Positions 20,822 to 32,461 of a stretch of 64,000 nt of DNA are shown here, piece after piece; position 1 is the first letter of the stretch, and each line of letters begins with the position of its first letter. Origin of the DNA: Cyclospora cayetanensis (lineage: Eukaryota; Apicomplexa; Conoidasida; Eucoccidiorida; Eimeriidae). Where the stretch lies: assembly GCF_002999335.1 (NCBI RefSeq), contig NW_020312503.1, positions 171,710 through 235,709 of the forward strand, in the 5' to 3' direction. The notes under the pieces are model-generated. The model did no database searches. It was not told the origin of the DNA and worked only from the letters and a program-made list of their open reading frames with translations. A program made the position numbers and the translations under genes.

Positions 20822-22274
20822 GAGCCACCTCGCCGTTTACGCCTTTACAGCAGACACGGGTGGACGCATTTGGCGGGGGCCGCCGCCCTGTGCAGGCGAG
20901 CGGGCGTGGGAGAGGAGCAAAGGCACACACAGGTGAGCGAACCCGCCCTATGAGGAAACCAAAGAGCGAACCACGTGCGAATACAGAAAATTATAGAGAG
21001 GATTATTATCAAGCACGCGGAAAAAGACGGAGGCGAGCAAACAGGAAGAACAGAAGAAAGAGATGCAGCTCCGTCAAGACACCCCCCCTGTCGGCTGCGG
21101 TGTTGTACTCTCGGGCCACCTTGATAATAAGCAATGGATAAATAAAGGTCGCAGCATAATACAACTTCTTAGATATTTCGCTAGCTTATGGGCTATTACT
21201 CAAACGCTAGTCAAGAGTAGAGGAGGCTGGAGGAAGAGGAGAATACTAGCTGGGTGTGTGTTCGAGATCGTAGGGGTGGTGTGGTCGACACTGGGGCTGT
21301 TGTTTCAGCAAGAAACACACATTCTCTCCTTTTGCATCATAGATTTTAATTGCTTAGCATAATCTACACATTTTATTTAGGCGTCTGATTTATTTATATG
21401 TTAAAGCAGTACAGACTGCCATCACGGCATATGCACATTATTTAGGCTGGCCTCATAGTCTTGTGACATATCAGGGGAATAAACAGCCAGGACCTTACTA
21501 AAAAGAGCACAACACCCAATCCGTAATAAGAGCGCACGTAGATCACACATCGCTGCGCAATGATAGCACAAAATATGTGCCAAAGGCGAGCATCCCCTGA
21601 AGCGTGCGCGAACTCTAAATCCAGTGTACTTCACAGCCCGCGTATACAAAAAAAACTTCCGCACCCCATTTATTGATTGATTTAAAAATATAAATGTATA
21701 AGCGAGGGTAAACTCTACTATGAGAAAGAAGCGCATGGCCAGCGACAGCAACTGTTGCTCTGCTCTTTGATAAAACCGCTTGAATGGCTTCTTTCAAATA
21801 TGCATCCACTTTACTATGCACTGGTTCGTACAAAATAGTCTGATTCTTCTATTAGCCATGAACGCTTATTAATGAAAAGCCAGAGTTCCGCTGCTTCGCG
21901 TGTCATAAAACGAAGGAAACGGAAAGGAAAGAGAAGGCAGAGGCAGTGGAAGTTCAAAGATATCTTCATTCATTAGATAGAGCGCATAAATGCCTGCTTT
22001 ATCCGGATACCTTTTTTTGTGTGAAATGACCGGGGAAGGCAAACCATCGTGGTGTACCTACACCTCAACGTTCACGGTGGTTCATTACCGTGCGTCACTT
22101 TATATAATTTTTGGAAATGTAGCACGTATTAGGGGGTTCCCGAAATGGGGATTTTTCTTCTGCTTCTTCATGCCTTTATTTGGCTTCTTGTGTGGGTTCT
22201 TATGACGGCCCATAGGCCGCTTGTGCGACCTTTCTTATATCATCGTCCACAGGTTATGCCTCCTTTAGCATCTA
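20822..22274. other. Intergenic region without a supported gene
   Basis: The first part probably holds the 5' end of the minus-strand gene at 19618-20674. From about 21000 the sequence turns AT-rich. Short ORFs on both strands (for example 21063-21362 and 21422-21751) look random. Confidence 0.5.
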
Positions 22275-23472
22275 TTACTTTTCTTCGGTTTGTTCCTCGA
22301 CAGATGAGGCGGCATCGTGGATCATCTCCTTCAAATCCTCACCTATGTCTTCTGCAGCTTCAAGCAAAGAGTCTTTTGCTTCTGAAGTTCTCCCTAAGAA
22401 ACTTTCGACAGCGTCCCGCGTTTCTTCCTGGATGTCTGCTATCTCGTTTTCTTCGTCACCTCCTTGTTCATGCCCTTTGTGTCTGTCTGCTTCCCTCTGC
22501 GAATGTTCCTTCATCGCGCCTTGGATCTCTTTTATGGCTGAATTGTGCTTTGCTAGATCATCTTCACCTAGTGCTTGCTGTCCTCCTGCCTCTCCGTCCG
22601 CGTGTTGTTGGCCCGGGAACCGTTCATCTTCTCCCGCTTCTCCACTTTCATTTGCTTTCGCCGCTTGTGCACTCAGTTCGGATGTGTGATGTGCTACATC
22701 TTTGGTTGCATCTTCTACTTGTTCCGATGCACTGACTGAAGCCGATTCAAAAGGCGCCGCTTCTTCCACCTGCTCAGAAAGCTCTCCTGCATGATGCATG
22801 CCTCCTTCAGCGGCACCAGAAATGGCAGCGTCTATCGTCGTGCCCGCTTCTTCTGCGCTCTTTCTTTCTCCATCTACCGCGCTTGAATGAGATACGGCAC
22901 TCTCCTCTTCTGGGTCCTGCAATCGCGCAAAAGCAAAAAATGTGCAAGCCGCAAGGTGTGCTTGATGATTGATGCACTGGTATAAGAACACCGCAAAAAA
23001 ACGCTCAGGAAACCACGATTTACTTGCGTCACGCAAATTAGGCTCATATGGAACAGCTAAACGATGTGCATGCGGTTCATCTGATACAGCTACACCTCAA
23101 CTTCCAAAGCAAGTTATGTTGTGTCAATAACATGGTTCTGGTTCTAAATTCGCCAACTTCCATATACAGTCGCGAGCATACTTGTCACTGACCGTACTTA
23201 AAGTAGTTCCGTTCATATATTTTAGACAAAAGCCTGTCACTGGCACAGTAGCTTCACGTAACGCCCCTATGCTATTTTTCCAATTTACATAGTTTGACGC
23301 GCCTTACCCCTGCTGCCCACTCTCGTACTGCGTTGAATGGGATAGAGACAACTCGGGTTATCTCGCTGAAGGCATTTGATAAAACCTGAAGGGGAGAGTC
23401 AGCGAGCACTGCTTGACTCTGCAGCAGTGATGCTACTACGCACGGAACTAGTAAGCTCTGGTAACTTGGCAT
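22275..23472 (-). CDS. Secreted acidic, helix-rich LEA-like protein
   Basis: Two exons, 23308-23472 and 22275-22916, joined at phase 0, give 268 residues. The first ATG gives MPSYQSLLVPCVVASLL, a clear signal peptide ending near ADS. The mature protein begins LQVLSNAFSEITRVVSIPFN, an amphipathic helix. It continues as a long hydrophilic helix rich in Ala, Glu, Ser and Lys without Pro (for example EQVEDATKDVAHHTSELSAQ and DSLLEAAEDIGEDLKEMIHD) and ends VEEQTEEK. This composition resembles late-embryogenesis-abundant proteins, which coccidia express in environmentally resistant oocysts. A link to oocyst or sporozoite stress tolerance is inference. A dense-granule or other secreted role is the alternative. 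Confidence 0.75.
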
Positions 23473-25490
23473 TGTGGGGAATCCGGGAAAGGAGGGAAGT
23501 AGGAGAAGAAAGCGAAGTAGGGGCAAAAGATCCCAGGACGTAAGGAAAGAGAGGAGGAATCAAGTGAAAATGTGGGTTTCCCTTGAGTGATGTATATGTT
23601 TTACTTGGAATGCACAGATAGATATCGACAAAAGGGTGAGATCTGCGTGCGAGTGGATCACTACGAAAGCGACAACGATAGCTTGTTTTATATTCAGGGT
23701 CAATAATTTACAAGGAATAAGGTATAATAGCTTGTGATCATCCCAGTGGCGGAAACGCGAGGCGAAGGACAGCACCTGACACGGGCACGAAGATGGAAAG
23801 GTAAGGGAGACTAGAGGGCAGGCGGCACGCGCTTGACGCTCTGCATTCTTCCCTCTTGCAGGCTATTTTCTCGGAACAATTGTATCAATTGTCTTATGCC
23901 TAGTAAAATATGATTGAAAGTCAGCATTTACGCTTATTGGATGATTTAAGGAGAAAAGTTAGTAGAGGCACCGAATGATCGGCTAGGTGACCAAGGACTT
24001 TCTAGGTGAACATCAAGTCATTGAATCGTCTAGATAACATACTAGAAAGGAAGATAATCACCAATCAATACGATCTTGTCAGAGCAGGTTCCTACTTTTC
24101 CTTGCAGGGCAGCTCGTGGAGGGTCGATTCATTGCAGAGCACTCAAGGTGACCCTGCCATTTTTAGAGGCTTTCTAGAATGCCAGCTAAATTTTCTCGCT
24201 CATAATCAATTGGGTAGGGTTTTAATTTGTAGGAATTTCTTGTTTCAGCCGCATATAGACTTCGATCTCCCAAGGCGTAGAAGACAAACAACGCAGTCAT
24301 CTATCATAAGGCTTGCGCATGGAGACACAAATTCCAAGAAGACCACCATTTTATGGAAAGCGACTGCTCCTCGTAATTTTTAAGTTTGTGAGCGCCGTAG
24401 GAAATGCACCCTAATACCCTTGGTGTTGAGAGGAAAGTTTGTATTCAGAATTCCTACTACGCCAAAAGCTACATCTATGTACTTCCCCCACTCTGGTCAT
24501 ATATCATTGGTAATTGGTTAAAAATTGACTGAGCAATTTTTCGTTCGGATGTTAAGAGTGCTCAGTTGATGCTGCGACGCGCACCTCAGGCGCCCTCCCA
24601 CCCTCCTACTCTCCGGGCTCAGTCCTGTGTTGAGGCCAAGGAGGAGCACTTCAGAGATATTTTCCATAGATTTGCCTCAAGCTTGATTAGGATTTAGGTT
24701 TGAACAGTAGCTCTATCCGCAGGATGTCACATACTCACTCATACTCTATGGAAAAAGAAGTACCGGGCCATCCAAGATCACATCCACAACGTCCCGCATG
24801 TGTGTGTGCTTAATTGCGTACGCTTGCCTACTATTTTGCAAGCATGGTTCCAAGTGCCCGGAAAAGTGTACAGCTGCAGAATGCATTCGGTCTCGTGCAC
24901 CACACATTAAAGCATTATACTGGCGAGTTCAAAGCCTGTGCTTATGCGCTTTGCTATAATTACAAAGGACGATTGGTTTTCCCTTTGCAGCGAAGCTCTC
25001 AGACAAATATAAGCCTTGCGAGGAGGCGCTCATGCAGCAATAAAAAGAGAACACGGAAGGCAGAAATGGACGAAGCAAGAGACAAGGCTGCATACGAAAA
25101 AAACTAGAACCGTAAGTTGCTTACTTTCCTCCTGGCGCTCATCCAGCGTTCTTCATTAAGATGCACGGCTCACGGAGACGAGAAAGCCCGCAAGATATCT
25201 AGTGGCCCTCACAAGGGGAGAAGAGCCTTCATGAGAGCGACAAAGAGAGAAAAGTGCACACAGCAGAGAAGCGGTTAAGTGGAAGGAAGGTGGCAAGGGG
25301 AGGATAGGGATAAGGGCTTTTTGCAGGCACTTCAGCAGGTACACCTTCCCTTCCATCCTCCCTTCCTCCACCCGAGTGTAATTGAGAACAAGCAGCGGAG
25401 ACAAAGTGAAAGCAAGAGAGCCAGCATTATCGATAGCGACAATGAGGTACAAAGGGGCAGCTAGCTATATTGGAAAGAGCAGCCTCGGAT
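23473..25490. other. Long intergenic region, AT-rich in part
   Basis: This lies between the secreted helical protein gene and the SNARE gene. Plus-strand frames at 24006-24383 (no ATG) and 24844-25107 (ATG; ends in a Lys/Arg/Glu-rich stretch) were considered, but neither has neighbouring exons with matching phase. No repeat was recognised. Confidence 0.45.
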
Positions 25491-28400
25491 TTAGGGGGCC
25501 GGCACTTGCGGCCTAAACGCTGCTTCCATTGTCTCTCGCGCCGCCTGCGCTGGATCTGAAGACACTGGAGAAGCCACGGAGGAACCTGAGAGCGCCCCTT
25601 CAGGAGGTGACAGAGGAGCCGGGGAACTCTTAGTGGCTCCCAGAGAAGACACCTCTACAAGGCTAGGTGCTCGTTTTGCACCGTTGGCGAGCGAAGAGGT
25701 GAGTAAGGATTTACGACGAACACCCCCGGGCCCTTCAGGAGCTCCCTCCCCCTCCACTACTGCTACACGGAGAGGCTCCGTCGAAACCGTGGAAGAGCGC
25801 AAGAAGGCGAAAGCCGAGAAGACGTTTAAGGAATACAAAATCAGAAACACCAAAACGGCGATAAACAAGACCAAGAAGCAGCGCCTGCAAACGCACAACA
25901 ATGGACAGCGTCGCAGAGATGGAAATCAAATATGCAGACTAGAGAAGCGCAGAAAAATACAGCGCGCTCCGCATGCGTTGCCCTATTTCCGGAAAGCGGA
26001 AGCCTTGGCAAAGGCGCCTGGCGTCATTCTGCATGAAAGCATAAAACGGCTCTGCAGCCGAAAGGGGGAGGCGTCGCACAGCAATGCCCCTTCTGCTAAG
26101 AATGGAGACAGCACCCCCTATGCGAGCCATAATGTGCAGATAGTGCGCATGTTTAAACGCACATATGTACAAAAAGGCACACCACGTGGCGGTACAAGCG
26201 CTGCCAGCACAGTTGCAGCCACATTACGCATTGGGGCTTGACGCACCTTTGCCTCGAGCGCTGCTGCATGCGGCTCGCCTGGCGGAGCTCCAATGTTGCA
26301 GCTCTGACGAGGATTTCAAAGCGAAAAGGCATACGCAAGATACCGCAAGGGCAAAATACAAGTGCAATATGTAAGGATGGAAAAAGGAGATGAAAAAAGC
26401 TGGGTACTCCTGATATGGACGATTTGTGCGTGTCATGCTTGCGCAGGGGCCATGCAAGTCTTCTCTGTTTCGTTCCAAATTCAACAGGAGGAAAAGACCA
26501 CACTGTGACAGTTTTTCACCGATACAGAAATGTTACATATGCCCCTCGCTTTTGCCAGAACAAGAGGCAGTTCAAGAATACGGCAGAGGATCTACGACTC
26601 AGGCTGTCCATTTGTGCTAGATAAAAGCTGCCCACTCGAAAAGTACTCTAAGCTATTAAGCTAGTTTTTAAACACGGGCACAGTACACAATTCGACCGTC
26701 AAGCGGACAGATCGTAACCATATTTCCCACATGAACACCGGAACCAGGAAGAGATTCGCATATATTGCAGCTGCACGCATGCTTGAACCCAACTCACTTG
26801 GAGTGCGCATGAGCGTCTTGCATTTGTGTCTCAATCGAATTAAGAGTTTCCCCTTGAGAGAAGATCAGATTGGCCAGATCTTTGAAGATGTGGTTTGCCT
26901 GAGTCAAAGCGACTTGCCCCATGCCAGCCGTCCTTGAAATGCAAATGCAGCCGGATGCGCGGCGCTGTTTCCAGGGAAGCAAACGGCGAGAGAGCGCAAC
27001 TTAATAAACGCCAACCATCACCCACCTGTGACACTTGGGCGTGAATGCGACGAATCCCCTGAAACCTCTCTTCTGCTACTGCACGCTGGAGCAGCACACG
27101 CACGCATAGCAGAAGGCACACACGTTAAAGCAAAAGCGCATGAACTAACAGAAGGTAGCAGAGATTTCTAAGGACCTGCACGTTACAGAAACAAGGGCCC
27201 ATGGCAACGAAGACACGGAAGTCAGCAACAAAGAGGGGCGTGGGAAGGCCAACGAGCAACGCAACACAGAAAGGCGGTAGGCATGACGCACGGAGAGGAG
27301 TGCGTCGTTTTCTGAGACAAAATCGAATTCCCTGAGCAAAAAAGCAAACAAACAGAGCCAAGCCACAGGGTGAGAGGCAAAAAGGCCATGAAGATTCCCT
27401 CTAAGAGTTCCGCCCCGTGCGTTCACAAACACCCGATCGGGCAACGCAGAAACCAAAGCCAGTGACAACAGAAAGAAACAAGGACGAACGCGATTTCTCG
27501 GGGATCTTCGGAAATAAACAAACTATCGGAGTCAGCATCCGCATATGCCCCAGCCTAAAAGCAATAAACGCATAAACAAACAGGAAACCCTCCCGTATAC
27601 GTGTATATATGCATACAGAATGATATAGAGACACACCCACATACATTGATAAGCTTGACTTTAGGTATGCAAACTTCTACAGAACCCACGAATACGTATG
27701 ACACGGACAAGCACTACAGGCGTGAGATCCAAGGATCAACGCCCTAGACGTCCTAAACGCCTTTAGAGCCAGAGAGCATACGCCACCCTGGGGGACCGGA
27801 TGAACCGTATAAAAAGCTGCCGCGCGCGAACAAAGCCTAAAGCTTAAGCCACAGACTGCATATAATTGACACCTTGACACACATTTTCCATATCGAGGAT
27901 GACACCCGTGGATTCAACTCCCTGCGAAGAAGTCGGGTCGGCCGCTCGTTCAGCGGCGGCTCGGACTTGATCGGACAGGTCTTGCACCCTCCTGATCTGC
28001 CAGCAAACCATGGAAAAGTGCAAAATAAAGTACGCGAGTTTGTTGGAGCACATTTTTTTTCAAAAAAAGCACAACAAAAATCGTCGAGGCGCAAGCAGTC
28101 CCAAGCAGTCGGCAATGAATGCCCCTAATGGCTAGGTTTCTGATGAAAATGCGACAGGGAGGTTGCAGAAGGCCGAACGGCGGCGCGCGACACCGACGTC
28201 TAAGTCAACTGTGGCAGACGGGGGTTCGCTAAACGCTACCTCTGCTTGGAAGTGTGCAAAAAGCTTTTCAAACAGAAATTTGTCTCGTTGCTTGTCCATG
28301 GCCTCCTTCCCCGAACCTCCGTTTTGCTGCTGCTCTTGCAGCCACCTGCAGAGAAACACCAGAAACCGGCCTTATAGAGCCGTATCCACCAGGCTGCAAA

Positions 28401-29357
28401 ATCGGTAGCTAAGCGCGAAAACGGCGCGCGCGGGCAGCCAATGCGAAGGCTCGTCCAGATCTACACAAAGCCCCTTACAGTACAGTACAGGCGCAAGCAG
28501 GCGTGTAAGGCCATGAACAGTGTCGCTCTCATTCTATTCAACAGCAATCGCGAGGCAAGAATGTGGGGAAAGGGGCCTACACTACACGGGAAGCACGCGG
28601 AGTTGCGATCATGCATACAACTCCCAAAGTCGGCACAGGCAGCAGCTCCCAGAAAGCTCGAGCAACAAACAATCACGTTCAAGGGTTCTACAAACAGCCC
28701 CAACCTGAACCCTTAAGCCTTACGACTTGAAGGCTGTCTCAGTCTGCAAAATGACCTCAAAGGTCTGCTTAAGCTTGTCGTGCAGAGACTCCACAATTCT
28801 CCGGGAGATAAAATTGCGGTTCAAGTTTCGCAGCTGAGAACGTGATACATCGCAAATATGCTGCGCACTCTATGCATGGAATCGGGGACTCTACGAGGCG
28901 GCTGGTGGAGCCGCACACGCCACAACAGAAATTCGACTGCTCAAAAGAAAGCTGCGCAGTTTACCGCACCGCAACCAGCTACACAGCAATAAAACGGGTG
29001 TAACCCGCGACACGCCTTACATTGGCTTCGATGCTCTGCAAGTTGCCTCGGATGATTTGAATGTTTGTTCTGACAATCCCATCATAGCCAGGGGAGCCTA
29101 ACGGCAGCAGACAAGCCAATTGACAAAAAGCTCATCTACTAATTTCCAATATATACATAGATACAGACCAGAGATAGCGCCTCCTTATGAGATGTAGGGA
29201 AACATGGCGGCCGAGCTAGGCCAGTGCCGAGAAGCGGTGGCACCAGGGCTCAAACGAGAAATACACCCGCAAGCTTACTTGCAGAATGGATAGACTCCAT
29301 TTTGTCAAAGAGCGGCTCTGCCACTCTGGGGAGGCGTGGCTGCGCCACGAAAGACAT
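25491..29357 (-). CDS. Qa-SNARE (syntaxin), endosomal Stx7/12-like, with C-terminal extension
   Basis: Nine exons: 29279-29357, 29021-29097, 28724-28833, 28240-28345, 27873-27996, 27026-27078, 26798-26898, 26247-26303, 25491-25884, giving 366 residues. For exons 5/6 an alternative phase-correct pair (27883-27996 with 27026-27085) also fits. The N-terminal helices (VRTNIQIIRGNLQSIEANLR and onward) fit an Habc bundle, and LFEKLFAHFQAEIRRVQDL matches the linker of Stx7/12-type syntaxins. The SNARE motif spans FQGIRRIHAQVSQANHIFKD, LANLIFSQGETLNSIETQMQ and LELRQASRMQQRSRQRR, with the central Gln in SQGE. The membrane anchor is CFLVLFIAVLVFLILYSL. About 100 further residues, rich in Ser, Ala and Pro, follow the anchor; most syntaxins end there. 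Predicted role: endosomal/TGN membrane fusion. Confidence 0.88.
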
Positions 29358-30200
29358 TGTGTCTCTCAGTGGTATGCTTTCTATGCTGCGGATTCTACCA
29401 ACGGCCTCCTGAAGTGTAGGTTCTCAGACTTCGTTTGCCACTGCGGGAGACCCCGCAAACAGTCTGTGCAAAGCCCACTGGAATTCCTGCCGCTGAAGGA
29501 GGAGTCGAAAAATCTAGCTAGCAAACCCTAAACGATGGGATGGATAATAAGGCGCCTGTAACCTCAAAAAACCGCGAGTCCCCTATGTGCGTCCGTCCCT
29601 CCAAACTGATTGACTGGGGGACGGCGAGCGCCGACAGTCCAAGTTGGGGTTACCGTCGGTGGAGAGAAGCAGAAGATGAAACGAGCTGAAGCGCTTGGTA
29701 CGTGGCTGCGCTGCAGCTGCCGCTGGAGGTTTGGTGTGGATGGACGGTGCGTGACGGCTCAGGTGTACAGACAGGTTGACAGAGAACGTGAATCAGAGCA
29801 TTAAAAGAATAAATAAGAAAACCTTGATGAGGAAGGAAAGAAGAAACGAGCACAGCAAAGCCAATGGCTTCCATAATGACAGCCGGCGAACAGCCCAGTA
29901 CAGTAGCCTTAATGCCCGAGGTGGGAAGCGCGGCTTTTTGAGTTGTCTGCCATTTTTTTGGTCTGAGAGTTGGGAATTTCGACTTTAAATGCTCCTTGTT
30001 GTTTACCGAGACTCATAGAGGAGCCCTGTATGCCCGTCTTTCTCCCAGACCGATACAATCTCAGCATACCCCAACAACGCTGAGGACATACATTAGGGGT
30101 CCTTCACTGGACCACAATTTATGCTGGTGAAACATAGGGCTCTATTTCACTTTCTTTTACTGATTAGGGTGGTTCCGTCTCGCGCCCAAGTCTTGCCATA
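29358..30200. other. Divergent region between SNARE and p24 genes
   Basis: It should contain both promoters. Directly upstream of the SNARE ATG, 29430-29492 (minus) reads RQEFQWALHRLFAGSPAVAN after a good acceptor. Only 21 bases with an in-frame TGA separate it from the SNARE exon frame at 29408. It may be an upstream coding exon or chance. A telomere-type AAACCCTAAA lies at 29523-29532. Confidence 0.45.
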
Positions 30201-31943
30201 ATGATCAACAGGCCGATTAGTGGGGGGGCCCTTGCCCTGCCTCTACTGTTTGTTTTCCTCTGCATATCATTTTCATTCCCACCTTCAGCAAAGGCCGTGA
30301 TGTTTGATATTTCCCCTCATACCCGTGAGTGCTTTTTCGTCAAGAGCCAAAACCAAGACACCGCCTTAGCGGGGTAAGGCACATGCGCACTGAGCAGTGA
30401 AGCTCCCCTTGTTCGCGCCCTGCTGCCCTTGCACGATCTCTTTCACTGGTTTTCTTCAGCTGCCTCCCTGTGAAAGGGTGAACGCATCAGGCTGGAGCTC
30501 TGGTCTGCCGAGGGGCTGTTTCGGGGTTGCCGCGCCGGTGTTTCTGCTTCCTGGAGAGCCCATTTTCATCTCGCCTGTATCCTCTCTTCTACCCTTGTAG
30601 CAGCTGTTGTATTGCAATAATTCAACCAAAATGACGGGCGGTGGTGTTCGAAGCCATACTTTATCCGTGTGTGCTTTATGTCACTGCTTCTATGGGGGTG
30701 TTTGTGTCAATGCCTGGGTCCGTAGGTCGTATCAATCCTTCTTTGGTGATGGAAGTGTGCGGGTTACAGTAGAGGGGCCGGTTGCCTCTCATAGAGTAGG
30801 GGGGCAACTGCCGCAACTAACTCCAATTTATTCCTCTGTAGAGGAATCAGGGCACATTCAAGTGGAGGTAGGCCAGCCGATGCTGACGCGTTCCAGCAAT
30901 CTCCTTGCACATTGAATCATGGAGGCATTTTCTTCTCTGACTGAGCAAATGTGTAAAAATTGACTCTGTTCCTCTAATCTCGAAACCGTATTTTTTTAAT
31001 GGTTGTCGAACTTCTATACACGCGTTGTTTCGGTGAAACCGATTTTGGCCCAGGCATCTATGTCGCACTTTTGCCGCTGTGTCTTTGATCCTGAACTGTA
31101 TCGAAAGCACGTAATATGGCCTTTACTTTGTGTCTGCCTCTTCACTGCCAGGCTTTCCAGCTTTTCTGTTGATATCGCTAAGGCACAAGCGACAGGATCG
31201 CTGTCCGCCTCTACCATCCACTAGCGGGTGGCCCTATTGCTGGTTTTCACGATTCCGTATAAGCCTGGTGATTTTTCATATTCGACCTTGTTGTTCGCAG
31301 ATGGCAGTACGGGGAGAATACGCAGTGTGCGTTCGGAATTTACTATCCTTCGACCAGACGGTGACCATCGACTTCCACCTGCAGTCCAAGGATGCCTCAT
31401 CTCACCCCAACCAGCTCGCTCTTGAGGACGAGGCACTCAAGCTAAAAGCCCTGACCGCAGATGTATTGGAGAAGGTAAAGCCATGGGATTTCGTTGAGCG
31501 TCGATAGGCGGTGCCAGTGACGTGTATCCATGTACAGCTTTTTGTGGGTTCAATAAATAGTTGTGCACATGTGCGAATGTGTCCATTTTACTATCGCATG
31601 TGCACTTCTCTATATTTACAGGGTTCGCTTTATTGCTCATGGTGTCTTCTTTAACCGTCTGCGTAGGCATCCTATGTAAAATTTTCCCCCGACCTTGTGA
31701 GTGTGCTGGCAAACCTCGCTCCATTGTTCTAGTGTTTTGCTGGTTTATTCTATTCAGGCGAATTCTCTGTTTGAACAGCAGTCCCATGCGATGGTTCGCT
31801 TGGGCGTTCATTCGGAGCTGGGGCAGTCAACTCGACGGAGGGCAACTTTGTGGAAATGCATTCAAATGGGAATGCAAGTGCTTTTGGCTGGAGTGCAGCT
31901 CTACTCTGTGAAATCCTACTTCGAAGTGAAAACTATCGTGTAG
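30201..31943 (+). CDS. emp24/gp25L/p24-family cargo receptor
   Basis: Four exons, 30201-30373, 30726-30867, 31301-31474 and 31779-31943, give 217 residues. A signal peptide (LPLLFVFLCISFSFPPSAKA) is followed by MFDISPHTRECFFVKSQNQD, the start of a GOLD domain with its conserved Cys. The GOLD domain ends in EYAVCVRN...VTIDFHL with the second Cys. A helical stalk (DEALKLKALTADVLEKQSHA) leads to a final membrane segment (WKCIQMGMQVLLAGVQLYSV) and a short cytosolic tail, SYFEVKTIV. This is the full p24/TMED layout: proteins that cycle between ER and Golgi and select cargo such as GPI-anchored proteins. The tail keeps an aromatic pair (YF) but not the usual KK pair. Well supported by four phase-consistent exons. 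Confidence 0.92.
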
Positions 31944-32155
31944 TAGTAATACACGACAGTAATTGCTAGACGCTCTCCACAGAGGGATGCAGAAGGCTAG
32001 AAGCTGATGCATGGATATATCCACAAAGTAAAGACCTCGAGTGTATCTACACCTGGAAAGCGAGTAATGCAAGCAAACCTGCAGCGAACAGCACAGCCTC
32101 ACCAAAATCTGAAACACTCCCCATGGCACCTCTTGACGAAGTACATTCATGCAAT

Positions 32156-32461
32156 TCAAAGAGGTGCTGCTGCGGTCTGTTGCTCATGGACTCTAGCAGG
32201 AGCCTTCATAAGTACCTCGAAGTCTTCCCCCATCGACCCATCAACTTGCGGGTCGTGAGAGAGCTCTGGTCGCACTTTACCTGACTTAAGAGAAGCAAGT
32301 TTTGGGGCTAAATGGGAAACGAGTTCGGGGTTTAGAGAGACAAGACAGTCCTTTGCCATTTCATGCTTTCTGGCCCGCAGTTGATTTCCTACGACATTCA
32401 AGTACCTGGCTATCCGGCTACTTTTAAGCTGTACCTGAGGTATGCATTTTCTCACCGACAT
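32156..32461 (-). CDS. Small hypothetical protein, 101 aa
   Basis: A single-exon frame with a genuine ATG (32461) reads through to a stop at 32156, convergent with the p24 gene. The product is hydrophilic and helical at first (SSRIARYLNVVGNQLRARKH, then LNPELVSHLAPKLASLKS) and Ala/Pro/Gln-rich at the end. An acceptor-like CCTCAG within the frame (near 32435) means it could instead be the last exon of a longer gene. I recognise no family. Confidence 0.4.
   Translation of the reverse strand: MSVRKCIPQVQLKSSRIARYLNVVGNQLRARKHEMAKDCLVSLNPELVSHLAPKLASLKSGKVRPELSHDPQVDGSMGEDFEVLMKAPARVHEQQTAAAPL

Noticed and set aside
20376..20936. Plus-strand 186-codon frame
   Set aside because: It is antisense to exon 1 of the three-exon gene, Arg/Gly/Pro-rich, with no phase-consistent neighbour exons.
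24006..24383. Plus-strand frame of 125 codons in the AT-rich gap
   Set aside because: It starts with GTG, has no recognisable motif and no supporting exons.
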